A stretch of 64,000 bases of DNA from Anadara kagoshimensis (Eukaryota; Mollusca; Bivalvia; Arcoida; Arcidae), in assembly GCA_021292105.1 (NCBI GenBank), contig CM037869.1, forward strand, positions 29,341,536 through 29,405,535, written 5' to 3'. The position numbers were made by a program, and so were the translations under genes. Position 1 is the stretch's first letter; every line of letters begins with the position of its first letter. The notes under the pieces are model-generated. The model did not search any database. It had not been told where the DNA came from and worked only from the letters and a program-made list of their open reading frames with translations. Of this stretch, positions 1 through 11,214 are shown piece after piece.

Positions 1-109
1 GTCCTGCCACCAACCACATCCTGCCACAATAATTGTGGACCAGCACAACCAAAGGAATATATCCAGATAAAAGCTATTAATCCGTATGTAAACGATGTCG
101 TAAATCCAC

Positions 110-470
110 CCTCCCGGGGTCCACTCACAACCTTATATCTGAAATACAGTAGAATCTGGTTATAGCAAAGTCTGTTATAACAAAATCAGGTTTATAACAA
201 AGTCCTTAAATTTCCCCAAGCATGTGGGTCCACTCACATACTTATATTTGAAATACAGTATACTCTGGTTATAGAAAGTATGTTATAACAAAATAAGGTT
301 TGTAACAAATCTTTAGATTTTCCAAAGCATGAGGGTCCACTCACACACTAAAGTCTGGTTAACGCTATAGCAAAGTTTGTTATAATCAAATCAGGCCTTA
401 ACAGTCCTTGGATTTATATATACTTATAACAAACTTTGGTTATAGAGAAGTAAATAAACGTTTTAGCATT
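110..470. repeat. Degenerate ~108-bp tandem repeat
   Basis: Three to four imperfect copies of a unit that carries ctggttatagcaaagt and gggtccactcacac-like segments follow each other. No coding potential is visible. The unit is AT-rich and each copy contains short self-complementary ttataac/gttataa stretches. The class is unknown. Confidence 0.6.
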
Positions 471-589
471 CTTATGAACAGACTACATGTACACTGTAAA
501 ATTTTGCGTTCACACGCCTAGGATTGGTTGTTCTGACTTTCTATTACCAAAAACGACGTGATATTCAGCTGAAATCTAAATAATTTGTT

Positions 590-1295
590 TGCAGTTATCA
601 CTACGTGTGCTTTCCATTTATAAAATGGATGTGTGACAGTTGCAGCAAACGATGGGACTCGGGCGTTAAGTTTGCAAACTTGGTAGTAAATGATTACAGA
701 TTGCGAAGAACCTTCTCTGGTTTTCCAGTATCTGACGGTCGACTTCGCAGCCGACAGCAACACGCGACACGTTATAATTAACCTATCTATGGCGATGAAT
801 ATATGAGCGAATTTCAAACGGTAACAGTTCCTGCAAATGGACAGAGCATTGTGTAGAATTTGTAGGCAAACTAACCCGGCGGTCTACCGGTACCCAACGG
901 TCGAAGTAGAAACGGATGGTAACACGTACAACATACTTTTGTCAATGATCTGTTTACAGTGAAAACGGTAACAATTCATGCAAATGGACGGAACACAGCG
1001 TTAAGTTTGAATACAACTGTACCCATCCACAAGTACCCGACAGTTGACGTAGCAGCTACAATAACAAGTGACACACTATAACTTACCTATCTATCGCAAT
1101 GATCATATGTGTGAATACGGTAACAGTTCCAGAAAATGGACGGAACACACCGTTAAGTTTGAATATAACTGTACCCATCCACCAATATCCGACAACCGAC
1201 TTAGCAGCCGACAGCAACACGTGACATACTCTAACTTACTGACCAATATGTGAATACGGTAACAGTTCCCGAAAATGGACGGAACACAGTGTTAA
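590..1295 (-). repeat. Decayed tandem copies of the GPCR exon 3' end
   Basis: About five imperfect copies, spaced mostly 139-152 bp, repeat the last ~140 bp of the GPCR exon at 3356-3747 together with the start of its intron. The landmark gtaacagtt recurs at 821, 968 (variant), 1120 and 1259, and again in the true exon at 3389 once the two inserted palindromes are subtracted. On the minus strand the copies still read as pieces of the third membrane segment ending in IAIDR. The copy near 1081 keeps an intact donor (ATAG|GTAAGT); the copies near 781 and 1235 have lost or weakened it. No acceptors are obvious, so they look like decayed exon-tail duplications inside intron 1 rather than working exons. 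Confidence 0.6.
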
Positions 1296-2282
1296 GGGTC
1301 ATCTAAGTAGGAAAATTCAAGTGAAAACCATTTCGTTGAAAAGCGTAAATTAGGGGTATAATTATGAAATTACCTACACAAGTGTGGAGATTTTTAAATA
1401 AAAATACAGAAGGAATTGATAATTTAAGAAATTTTAAAATATTTGTTGCATGTTTTTATAAAAATTGTGCACAAATACACGTGTTGGGGAAAATAGCTTA
1501 CACCTTGTATAACGAATTGATTTTAAAAAATGAAAAGATATTAAGATAGTCAACGTCATAGAGCAGTGCAAAGGGGCCAGAGTTTGTTAAAGAAATACGA
1601 GGTTTTTGAAAACTCGACAATTTACGGTTGAGGTTATCTACGATTTTTTTTCCTTTTAAAAATGCGTGTACCAGGCGTGATATTTATATTCTAAGACCAC
1701 CACTAATCCAAATACAACACGTCACTAAAAGTGCACGGTCACACAATACTGTTCTATTTAAATCGAGGTAAATATTGTTTGTTTTCAACAACGTTGAACT
1801 ATATAAAGTCGAATATGCCTCAGCAATAATCAAGTAATATGCAAACTTAGCTTTTATAATCTTCCCTTGGATCGTTGGTAGCCTTAGAATATGAACTATC
1901 ACGCCTGGTACACGCATTTTTAAAAGGAAAACAAAACATAAAAAACCTCAACCGTAAACTGTCGAGTTTTCAAAAACCACGTATTTCTTTAACAAACTCT
2001 ACCCCCTTTGCACTGCTCTATGACGTCGACTATCTTAATATCTTTTCATTTTTTAAAATCAATTCGTTATACAAGGTGTAAGCTATTTTCCCCAACACGT
2101 GTATTTTTGCACAATTTTCTTTAAAAAATGCAACAAATATTTTAAAATTTCTTAAATTATCAATTCCTACTTATTTTTATTTATAAATCTTTACACTTTT
2201 GTAGGTAATTTCATAATTATAACCCTCTTTCACGCTTTTCAACCAAATGGTTTTCATATAAATTTTCCTACTTAAATGACCC
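1296..2282. mobile_element. Palindromic foldback element 1 (TTAA target)
   Basis: This 987-bp element consists of two long inverted arms (about 1296-1700 and 1880-2282) around a ~180-bp spacer. It begins GGGTCATCTAAGTAGG and ends with the near-complement CCTACTTAAATGACCC, and TTAA lies on both sides (1292-1295 and 2283-2286). A TTAA duplication is the hallmark of piggyBac-type transposition. No transposase is encoded; the short open frames inside are mirror images of each other and not genes. It sits in the GPCR exon-tail array, whose uninterrupted copies read gcgttaagtttg at the same spot, so the empty site is visible. Confidence 0.75.
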
Positions 2283-2286
2283 TTAA

Positions 2287-3274
2287 GGGTCATCTAAGTA
2301 GGAAAATTCAAGTAAAAACAATTTCGTTGAAAAGCGTGAAATAGGGGTATAATCATGAAATTACTTACACAAGTGTGGAGATTTTTAAATAAAAATACAG
2401 AAGGAATTGATAATTTAAGAAATTTTAAAATATCTGTTGCATGTTTTTATAAAAATTGTACAAAAATACACGTGTTGGGGAAAATAGCTTACACCTTGTA
2501 TAACGAATTGATTTTAAAAAATGAAAAGATATTAAGATAGTCAACGTCATAGAGCAGTGCAAAGGGGCCAGAGTTTGTTAAAGAAATACGAGGTTTTTGA
2601 AAACTCGACAATTTACGGTTGAGGTTATCTACGATTTATTTTCCTTTTAAAATGCGTGTACCAGGCGTGATATTTATATTCTAAGGCCACTACTAATCCA
2701 AAATACAAGAAGTCACTAAAAGTGCACGGTCACACAATACTGTTCTATTTAAATTGAGGTAAATATTGTTTGGTTTCAACAATGTTGAACTATATAAAGC
2801 CGAATATGCCTCAGCAATAATCAAGTAATATTCAAACTTAGCTTTTATAATCTTCCCTTGGATCGTTGGTAGCCTTAGAATATGAACTATCACGCCTGGT
2901 ACACGCATTTTTAAAAGGAAAACAAAACATAAAAAACCTCAACCGTAAATTGTCGAGTTTTCAAAAACCTCGTATTTCTTTAACAAACTCTACCCCCTTT
3001 GCACTGCTTTATGAGGTTGACTATCTTAATATCTTTTCATTTTTTAAAATCAATTCGTTATACAAGGTGTGAGCTATTTTCCCCAACACGTGTATTTTGG
3101 CACAATTTTCTTTAAAAAATGCAACAAATATTTTAAAATTTCTTAAATTATCAATTCCTACTTTATTTTTATTTATAAATCTTTACACTTTTGTAGGTAA
3201 TTTCATAATTATAACCCTCTTTCACGCTTTTCAACCAAATGGTTTTCACTTGAATTTTCCTACTTAAATGACCC
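2287..3274. mobile_element. Palindromic foldback element 2, tandem partner of element 1
   Basis: This is a 988-bp, nearly identical, same-orientation copy of the preceding element. The two share a single TTAA (2283-2286), and a third TTAA closes the pair at 3275-3278. The arms and spacer match element 1 with few substitutions, so the tandem pair is young. Either a second copy inserted into the TTAA at the edge of the first, or the first was duplicated by recombination or replication slippage. Confidence 0.75.
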
Positions 3275-3355
3275 TTAAGTTTGCAGACAATTGTACCCGT
3301 CCGACAATATCCAACGGTCAAGTTAGCAGCCGAAAGTAACACGCAACAAACTTAC

Positions 3356-3747
3356 CTATCTATGGCAATGACCATATGTGTGAACACGGTAACAGTTCCC
3401 GAAAATGGACGGAATACAGCGCCGAGTTTGCAGACAACTCTACCCATCCACCAGTATCCAACAGCCGACTTGCCAACCGACGGTAACAACAAAAACAGCA
3501 CAGACAACAAATCCAGGAAAGCTAGGGATAATATCAAACATTTCCACGATTTTTTGGTTCCTTTAAGTCTACAACAAATGATGATGAATGTTGTAACGTT
3601 CCCTATAAGGAACCATAGCATTAATATAACCAGGAATACCCCTGCTACACTTAACTCTATCTGAAAATCCACATTTAGAAAATTGACTAAATGAGACTTC
3701 TTACACAAAAATGATTCATTGGCGACACTCATATTTCTCAATGACAT
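3356..3747 (-). CDS. Rhodopsin-family (class A) GPCR, first coding exon, partial gene
   Basis: The exon encodes the first 131 residues of a seven-helix receptor. The extracellular N-terminus has two N-glycosylation sequons (Asn5, Asn10). TM1 spans about residues 31-58 with the Gly-Asn pair at 49-50. TM2 spans about 69-90 with the LAFLD motif and conserved Asp79. Extracellular loop 1 has a WWMG motif, followed by Cys106, the usual disulfide partner, and TM3 ends in IAIDR, the start of the DR(Y) motif. The exon stops inside that Arg codon at a good donor (GATAG|GTAAGT), so the remaining helices must lie in exons to the left of this window. The ATG at 3747 is the first in frame. The ligand class cannot be told from this fragment. 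The intron side carries decayed copies of this exon's end. Confidence 0.6.
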
Positions 3748-3956
3748 TCGCTTCGTCTAATTTTCTGACTTCGTTCCAAATTTTTAATCTCGAATAAGAT
3801 TTCACAAAATTCGGTTCCAAGTTCCAACACAATCGAATATTGACAAGCTCAGAAAAAATTGTATGGTCTTCATGCTTCAGCACTTCATTACAAAGTCAAA
3901 ATATTTCTAATGTTTGTAAACTTCCTTAAATTTGATCCACAAAAGGCAGTCAATAC

Positions 3957-4235
3957 CATTTACAATCACGGGGAAATACACATTTTTATCGTTACTGAAC
4001 GAGTATCATTTACAATCACGGGGAAATACACATTTTTATCGTTACCGGACGAGTACCATTTACAATCACGAGGAAATACACATTTTTATCGTTACCGGAC
4101 GAGTACCATTTACAATCACGAGGAAATACACATTTTTATCGTTACCGGACGAGTATCATTTACAATCACGGGGAAATACACATTTTTATCGTTACCGGAC
4201 GAGTACCATTTACAATCACGAGGAAATGTACCCAT
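3957..4235. repeat. 50-bp tandem repeat, about 5.5 copies
   Basis: Units run head to tail with exact 50-bp period (tttacaatcacg, gggaaatacaca, gttaccggac are constant blocks) and differ at only a few positions, so the array is young. It lies about 210-490 bp upstream of the GPCR start codon on the minus strand, where a promoter or 5' UTR would be. Long open frames through it are repeat artefacts. Confidence 0.85.
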
Positions 4236-4339
4236 TATTCGCTTCTCCTCATATGGTTAGCATATTTATGGTTTCTTTAGGAAAACTTCAATTAAGATAT
4301 CACCAATTCCGTTTTCCGTATCAGTTGAGGTTATAGTTT

Positions 4340-5040
4340 GTAAACTCCGTGTGAAATTCGTGTGACAGATGACGCCATTTTAAATCACGAGGAAGATTGT
4401 GTAAACCACAAAACTATACAGTATCTTCATTACACTTTATACGCCGGTTTAATTTGTGATAAACAATTCCAACATCACAAAATATCCATGTTGAAAATAT
4501 TATTGCCTTGGCTCGGTAAAATTCTCGTTACAGACGATGTAATTTCAAATCACGAGGAAACAGGTTATACAAACCTAATCGCTATATGATGACCTAATAT
4601 CACTTTGTAAATTGTCTGAATTTGAGTTTAATTATTCTGACAATTTATCCATGCCAAACATATCATTGTTATGGCTCAAAGTATAAAATTCGAGTTACGG
4701 ATGATATAGTCACGAGGAAACAAACGAGGTTATACAAACCCAATCACTATAAGATACCATTAATATAACTTCATCTGAATTAGTGATGAATTATTCCGAC
4801 ATTAGACAGTAGCCATGTCGAATATATTATTGCCTTGCTTTGTAACATTCGAGTTCCAGGCGATGCAATGGCTCAAAGTGTAAAATTCAAGTTACGGATG
4901 ATATAATCACGAGGACACAAAGAAGGTTATACAAATCCCAATCACTATAAGATAGCCTAATATCACTTTATAAATTGTCTGAATTTGTGATGAATTATTC
5001 TGACATTACACACTATCCATGTTGGACATCTCACCGTCTT
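4340..5040. repeat. Degenerate ~200-bp repeats sharing the tcacgaggaaa block
   Basis: Three or four diverged segments each contain a variant of aatcacgaggaaa, then ggttatacaaaccc and a cactataagat block. The tcacgaggaaa word is shared with the 50-bp array next door, so the array may have grown from one of these. No gene is seen. Confidence 0.5.
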
Positions 5041-5325
5041 TGTTAAAAGTTTGTGTTATTAATTTACATTCAAATCGACATATGTGTTTTTAAATAATCT
5101 GTAATAGTCCTTTTGTAATAGACGGCTTAAAATGCTTCCGGCGGGCTCCATGGCTATATAGTGGCAGGTGGCTGAAGTATAGATCACCGTTCTAAGCCAC
5201 CTGTTCAGCAATACCGCGGAGGAAGTAAAAACCTGTAGTTTACTTAGAAACAAATCAAATTAAATTCATACTATCAATAAACACGGATTTATATCATTGT
5301 TGATATCAATGATAATTAAATAAAG

Positions 5326-5535
5326 TCAAACAATACTGACCTGTCCGCTTGACCTTTTATAAGGGATATTCATGTAGTAGGCTCTAACCAATACATGAGT
5401 AGTGTTAGGGTTGACAGTTAATACATATACAATACACATTGCCACGATGTGGCCGAAATAGCCACACGTGTTCCCTATACTTGTCCATAATAAATATTTA
5501 AATTAAAGGTCAAGTGGACAGATCAATGTTGTTTA
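5326..5535. mobile_element. Short inverted-repeat element (MITE), copy 1
   Basis: A ~210-bp element has complementary ends: caatactgacctgtccgctt on the left and a matching aagtggacagatcaatgttg on the right. A second copy with the same ends and a related middle (an aatacatg block) lies at 35672-35895 inside a PELP1 intron. It is non-coding; the superfamily is not determined. Confidence 0.6.
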
Positions 5536-5921
5536 CTTATACAAGTTCCATGGTAACAGAATCTTGTCATTAAGTGCAATAATTATAAACAATACCAGAA
5601 CTGGACAGAATCAATAAACCACGATGTATCAATTATCAAGGGCATTGGTCACTCTAACAAGCGGTCAAGAAATCGCCAATCCTGTAAAATGTCAATATTA
5701 TAATCATAAATGGACAATGAAATTGGACATAATTAATAAATCACAGAGCTATTGATCATGTCAAGATACAAAGAGAAAATTAGATGGCGGTTATGTAATA
5801 TCAGAACTATTGATTGCACATTATACAACGAAGCAAGCTGCTTACGAATAACTTGTTGACGTAAAGATCTTTCAAGTCTAGGCTTATCAAGGCCCTCAAA
5901 AAGTTGTATAATCGTCATCAC

Positions 5922-6150
5922 AATATTGTTGATAAATATAATGTGTCTGTATCCAAAATTACCCTGGATATATTTAACGTCCCATAGTTCATTAGGCAGT
6001 TGTAGCTAGCTAAACAGGAGGTACTTGCTCTTCCGGAGCACCCGACCTCATTTCCCTGGTGAAGTGCACGTGTTTAACTTAATGTGACAGTTTCAAAGTT
6101 TTTATTTTGCTTTGGGATTGTTGTTTGGACATGGGTTTGTGTGTTTGTTT
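5922..6150 (+). repeat. Dispersed ~220-bp repeat (family R), copy 1
   Basis: This segment recurs at 8763-9060, 11215-11335 (part), 32715-32962 and 58955-59155. Shared blocks include a gtagctagctaaaca block, ccggagcacccgacctca, ggtggaagttcac and tttcaaagtttttactttgc. It has no open frame and no clear termini. It may be the tail of a larger retroelement. Confidence 0.55.
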
Positions 6151-6151
6151 T

Positions 6152-8493
6152 TAGCTCACCTGACCGAAGGTCATGTGAGCTTATGGCATAGCGCAGCGTG
6201 TGTATGTGCGTGCGTGTGTGCGTGTGTGCGTGTGTGCGTGCGTGCGTGTGTGCGTCGTTAACACCTATTTTCGACTTCTCCTCTAAAACTACTGGACAGT
6301 TTTTAATGAAACTTTGTCAGAAGTATATATGGGCCGGTGCAATTCAGATTTGTTCGTGGCGTTGCTATGGCTACCATAACTAGGTCAAGGTGACCTAGGG
6401 GTGCAAAAATCTTAAAAAATCTTCTTCTCCGAAAGTACTGATTGGAGAAAAAATCTGAAGTGATATTTGGCTTCTCTAGGGTCTTAAGCCTATAGTTTGT
6501 TCATTTTGTAAAATTCGGATAAAAAATAGGTTACGCGTTTTTGCGTTTAATTTTGAAAAAATCGTAAAATAGCTTCAAATTGTTATAACTTGACTATTTG
6601 ACCAGATAATGACATGGGGTTTTCAGTTTTGACATCTTCTTGTTAGTATCTTCAAAATGAGGTCAAGGTCAATTGTGAAGGTCGTGACCTAATTTTTTTT
6701 ACCTCTGATTATAATTATTATCTCGAAAACTATAAACTTTTTGTATAGGCATGTATATTAGAATGTTGTAGGTATCGATACAATGATAATTTTTATGTAT
6801 AGAAAAAGGTCATGCGTTCAAAGGTCAAGGTCACAGATGCGAAACAATACCGAAATGGTTAATTATCTCGAAAACTATAAACATTTTGTATAGGCATGTA
6901 TATTAGAATGTTGTAGGTATTGATACAACGATCATTTTGATGTATAGAAAAAGGTCATGGGTTCAAAGGTCAAGGTCAGAGATGTGAAACAATACTGAAA
7001 TGGTTAATTATCTCGAAAACTATAAACGTGTTGTATAGGCATGCATATTAGAATGTTGTAGGTATTGATACAAGGATCATTTTGATGTATGGAAAATAGT
7101 CATGGGTTCAAAGGTCAAGGTCACAGATGCGAAACGATATCGAAATGGTTAATTATCTCAAAAACTATAAACTTTTTGTATAGGCATGTATATTAGAATG
7201 TTGTAGGTATTGATACAACGATCATTTTGATGTATACAAAAAGGTCATGGGTTCAAAGGTCAAGGTCACAGATGCAAAACAATACTGAAATGGTTAATTA
7301 TCTCGAAAACTATAAACTTTTTGTATAGGCATGTATATCAGAATGTGTAGGTATTGATACAACTATCATTTTGATGTATACTAAAAGGTCATGGGTTCAA
7401 AGGTCAAGGTCACAGATGTGAAACAATACTGAAATGGTTAATTATCTCAAAATCTATAAATTTTTTGTATAGGCATGTATATTAGAATGTTGTAGGTATT
7501 GATACAACTATCATTTTGATGTATACTAAAAGGTCATGGGTTCAAAGGTCAAGGTCACAGATGTGAAACAATACTGAAATGGTTAATTATCTCAAAATCT
7601 ATAAATTTTTTGTATAGGCATGTATATTAGAATGTTGTAGGTATTGATACAACGATCATTTTGATGTATAGAAAAAGGTCATGGGTTCAAAGGTCAAGGT
7701 CACAGATGCAAAACAATACCGAAATGGTTAATTATCTCGAAATCTATAAACTTTTTGTATTGGCATGTATATAAGAATGTTGTAGGTATTGATACAAGGA
7801 TCATTTTGATGTATAGAAAAAGGTTATGGGTTCAAAGGTCAAGGTCACAGATGTTAAACAATACCGAAATGGTTAATTATCTCGAAATCTATAAACTTTT
7901 TGTATAGGCATGTATATCGGAATGTTGTAGGTATCGATACAACGATCATTTTGATGTATAGATAAAGGTCATGGGTTCAAAGGTCAAGGTCACAGATGCA
8001 AAACAATACCGAAATGGTTAATTATCTCGAAAACTATAAACCTTCTGTATAGGCATTTATATTAGAATGTTGTAGGTATTGATACAACAATCATTTTGAT
8101 GTATAGAAAAAGGTTATTGGTTTAAAGGTCAAGGTCACATATGCAAAACAATACCGAAATGTTTTATTATCACGAAAACTATAAACTTTTTGTATAGGCA
8201 TGTATATTAGAATGTTGTAGGTATCGATACAACAATCATTTTAATGTATAGAAAAAGGTCATGGGTTCAAAGGTCAAGGTCACATATTTGAAACAATACT
8301 GAAATGGTTAATTATCTTGAAAACTATTAACTTTTTGTATAGGCATGTATATTAGAATGTTGTATGTATTGATACAATGATTATCATGATGTAAAGAAAA
8401 AAGTCATTGGGGTTTAGTATTTATGTTTTCTTTAAATCTATCAGCTAGCCATTAGTTATCAGGTGAGCGTATCAGGCCCATGGGCCTCTTGTT
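6152..8493 (-). mobile_element. Hairpin-ended element with 11 copies of a ~145-bp core (pearl/Helentron-like)
   Basis: One end is a hairpin (agctcacctgaccgaaggtc continuing to tgtgagct) followed by a (GTGC)n-type simple repeat. The other end carries ggtgagcg and the palindrome aggcccatgggcct followed by cttgt. Between them lie about eleven head-to-tail ~145-bp units, each holding ggttcaaaggtcaaggtcac and ttaattatctcgaaaact. The plan (short conserved ends, subterminal hairpin, variable tandem core) is that of molluscan pearl elements and Helentron-associated non-autonomous elements; that assignment is inference. A relative in the opposite orientation lies at about 23890-25433. Confidence 0.6.
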
Positions 8494-8539
8494 TTTTTAT
8501 TCCATCTAATATATTACGAGACAAAAGAACAACTGCAGT

Positions 8540-8760
8540 ATAGTCTAGTTGGTAGATTGCTGGCATCATATGTGTGAGGTAGTGGGTTCGAAACCCAGCC
8601 TCGGTCTGGCCAAGACTTAGAAATATATATTGGCTGTTCTTTCGCCTAGGCGTGACATTTAAATTTGAAAGTCAAGAGATCCTTAAAACCGATCCCCCAT
8701 CAAGGTCACGGCAGACATTACCAAGTGTCGCAAGACCCTCTGAAAAGATTTTAGCACGGT
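8540..8760 (+). mobile_element. tRNA-headed SINE fragment (family A)
   Basis: A tRNA-like head with A-box-like tctagttggtagattgct and B-box gggttcgaaacccagc leads into the body seen in other family A copies (ggctgttctttcgcctaggc). The 3' part is missing; the copy runs directly into a family R repeat at about 8763. Confidence 0.55.
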
Positions 8761-8762
8761 CG

Positions 8763-9060
8763 TCACAATATTGTTGATAAATATGATGCCTCTGTATCCA
8801 AAATCACCCTGGACGTATTTGACGTCTCATAGTTCCACGTTTCTTTCATCAGTTCATTCCAAATTTTGTTACACACGTGGAGGGTGTAGTAGTACTACAC
8901 TAGCTAAACAGCCGGGATAATCACAGATGCTTATACCATTCCGGAGCACCCGACCTCTGACCTAATTCCTTGGTGGAAGTTCACGTGTTTAACCTAATTT
9001 GCCAGCTTTAAGCTTTAAAGTTTTTACTTTGCTTTGGAATTGTGACAAAACCGGTGCAAT
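8763..9060 (+). repeat. Dispersed repeat family R, copy 2
   Basis: This copy shares ttgttgataaatat, the ggacgtatttgacgtctcat block, gctagctaaacag and the gtggaagttcacgtgttta block with the copy at 5922-6150, plus an insertion of about 40 bp in the middle. It is non-coding. Confidence 0.55.
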
Positions 9061-9640
9061 TTGGTCCTAACTGCTGAATATGGAAGATTGAACTCCCACG
9101 TGAGATTTGCTGGGACATTGTCCTCAGGTGAGCGTTTAAGGCCAATGCGGTTCTTGTTTAAAATTTTATAGACATGTGGTTTAGCTCATTTTCTGTTACA
9201 CATGGTTCTTCTACTTTGAGTGGATAGATAAACATGTTTTACAAAAACTAGTAACTACTGAGATGATAAAGTCCAGGTAAAGGGAAATAACTCGTGTTTA
9301 CCATGTTGCAATAACATTTGCCTTGTTTAATTTCCCGTTTTCCCACTGCCGGGTAAGTTACAGTACTTTTTATGCATGTGTCATGATGTGAGAAGCGGCG
9401 TATTTATAACACGTGTTATAACACTCATATAATATCGCTTATTATAGATGTAAGCAACAAGATTTTAATTCCGTTTTTTTTTATTTCCCGCGAATTTCAA
9501 ATTACAGGAAAATTTTGCTTTGTTCCAAACTGGGATATTGGGATACCACCGTTATCAGGTTATACAGATTTAATTAAACAAATAGCAAGAATAAGAACAT
9601 TTGTGAGTTCCACAAAAGTTTACAGATTAATTGGTAGTGT
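9061..9640. other. Intergenic, no gene seen
   Basis: AT-rich DNA. At 9120-9160 there is a short ggtgagcgtttaaggcc fragment that looks like an end of the hairpin-ended element family. A perfect 18-bp palindrome, ttataacacgtgttataa, lies near 9405. No exon or RNA gene was recognised. Confidence 0.4.
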
Positions 9641-10060
9641 AGCAGTCTGGGTAGGTCAGTTAGTCTTTTTAGTAGAGCACTCGCCTAGTCTCGGTCTGAT
9701 AGTGCTGGAGGTTCCGGGTTTGATCCCTAGTCATGCATTTCTCTCTCCTTCCTCCAGTTCCTCAAGTTTTACAATGGTTACATGTCCCAGTCAAGAATAT
9801 TACCTTTACATTACGCGTAGGAGCAGGGTGGGGGGGGGGCAATGTCAGGAAGGGGGGGGAGGCCCCCGCAATATATTGTGTGAAATTTTGTATCATGCTT
9901 AAAAAAAAAACTAAGAGCTTTAACAGAAAATGTACCAGGTGTACCACCTATGCGAGGGGTTTCGCACCCCTCTCATACTCTCCCCGTACCTGCGGCACGA
10001 CATAGACATAGCTTAGTTCGGTTTGGCCCCCCCCCCCCCAATATTAAAAACCCTCCTACG
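9640..10060 (+). repeat. tRNA-like SINE head followed by low-complexity G/C runs
   Basis: A tRNA-derived head (gtagagcactcgcctagtc, B-box ggttccgggtttgatccct) is followed by homopolymer-rich sequence (runs of G near 9830, A near 9900, C near 10027). Overlapping open frames here come from the low-complexity runs and are not genes. Confidence 0.45.
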
Positions 10061-10099
10061 CCTATGCATCAAGGAGTTACTAGCAGTTAATTACTGTGT

Positions 10100-10500
10100 A
10101 ACAGGAATGAGCTAGCCGTGGTGTTGCGTTGTACATAGTAGATATAATAGAGTGATTTACTGCCAGACTTTCTGGTCCGGATCTTTTAGCCTTGTGGTAG
10201 AACGCTCGCTTTTTACCCAGGAGGGCAGGGATCGATCATTAGCCATGGCACTCGGCGAGGAAGTGGATTTTTTTCAGGTGTTTCCTCCCTCCTGTTACAC
10301 GGGACTGAGCTAGCCTTGGGTGTTGTTTACTTGTTGTGTTGTATAAAGTAGATATTATAGAATGATTTACTGCCAGACTTCCTGGTCCGCATCTTTTAGC
10401 CTTGTGATAAAACGCTCGCTTTTCAGTTCGAGTCGGGTTGATCCACAGCCGGGACATTCGTGGAAGGTTTTTTTCAGGGTTGTTTCCTCCCTCCTGTTAC
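10100..10500 (+). repeat. Two direct copies of a ~200-bp tRNA-headed repeat
   Basis: The block from gagctagcc, through gatttactgccagactt, to ttttagccttgtg and aacgctcgctttt occurs twice (about 10105-10280 and 10308-10500). An inverted relative lies at 46040-46210. The gccttgtggtagaacgctcgc segment is tRNA A-box-like, so this is a SINE-type repeat rather than a gene. Confidence 0.5.
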
Positions 10501-10639
10501 AACTGAATATGATGGCCACATACAAAATTTGCCAAGTTTTGTCGTCTGCATCATGTACATACCAGCAATCCATGGTGGATAAGCAAGCCTTACCAGAAAT
10601 TACCATGGTTGATATCGGATATTGTTACTATTCCCTAGG

Positions 10640-10975
10640 TCTACCATCACTAAGCTATGGTAGAGTGCTCGCTTTGTATTTGAGTTTATTGGTTCAAACC
10701 CTGGTCAGTCTGACAAGACTTGAAAATATGTGGTGATTGTTCTTTTGCCAAGCGCTAGGCATTTAGAAATAAATGTAACATGGTCCTTCAGAAGAGAACC
10801 TTAAAAAACTGGCTGCAGGTGTGGCATGTTAAAGAACCCTTCCTGCACATTGTCCTTTAGGAGCTCGCTTCAAAGGTAAAAAATTCTGCCACTTCACTTA
10901 TACCTGGTGATGTCTCGATATAAATGAAATATTCTTGACTGGAAAATAAAACCCCATTCAATCAATCATGCAATC
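10640..10975 (+). mobile_element. Full-length tRNA-derived SINE, family A (RUDI/V-SINE-like)
   Basis: The head has A-box-like ctatggtagagtgctcgc and B-box ggttcaaaccctgg. The body has gttcttttgccaagcgct and catgttaaagaacccttcc. The conserved tail has gatgtctcgatataaatg and aaatattcttgactgg, ending in a (CAAT)n run. The tail motif and layout match V-SINE-type elements such as molluscan RUDI (recalled, not searched). It would be transcribed by RNA polymerase III and mobilised by a LINE. Confidence 0.65.
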
Positions 10976-11214
10976 TAAGACTTGTATATATATGGGTGCA
11001 TTTTCATCTGCAATGTATTGTACCTTATGTAACAAATCGTCGAATTTAAAACACTCGTGGTTGATCTTGACAGGGTGGTAATAGTATTGATTTGAAGCTT
11101 TTTAAAGTTTTCACATTCATAGTTTCTAATTGTACCGGTAAGCTATTCCAATGGGCCAGACTCTTTGTCCTAATAAATTCTTGCTTTAACCGTTTTGTTG
11201 ATCAATTGTCAAAC

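Noticed and set aside
1364-3072. Pairs of short open frames (60-77 codons) on both strands
   Set aside because: They are mirror images inside the two TTAA palindromes and repeat identically in both copies; no protein-like features.
3859-4336. Two open frames of ~130 codons with repeating YTFLSLPDEYHLQSRGN-type words
   Set aside because: They are translations of the 50-bp repeat in two frames; 50 is not a multiple of three, so the words shift frame each unit.
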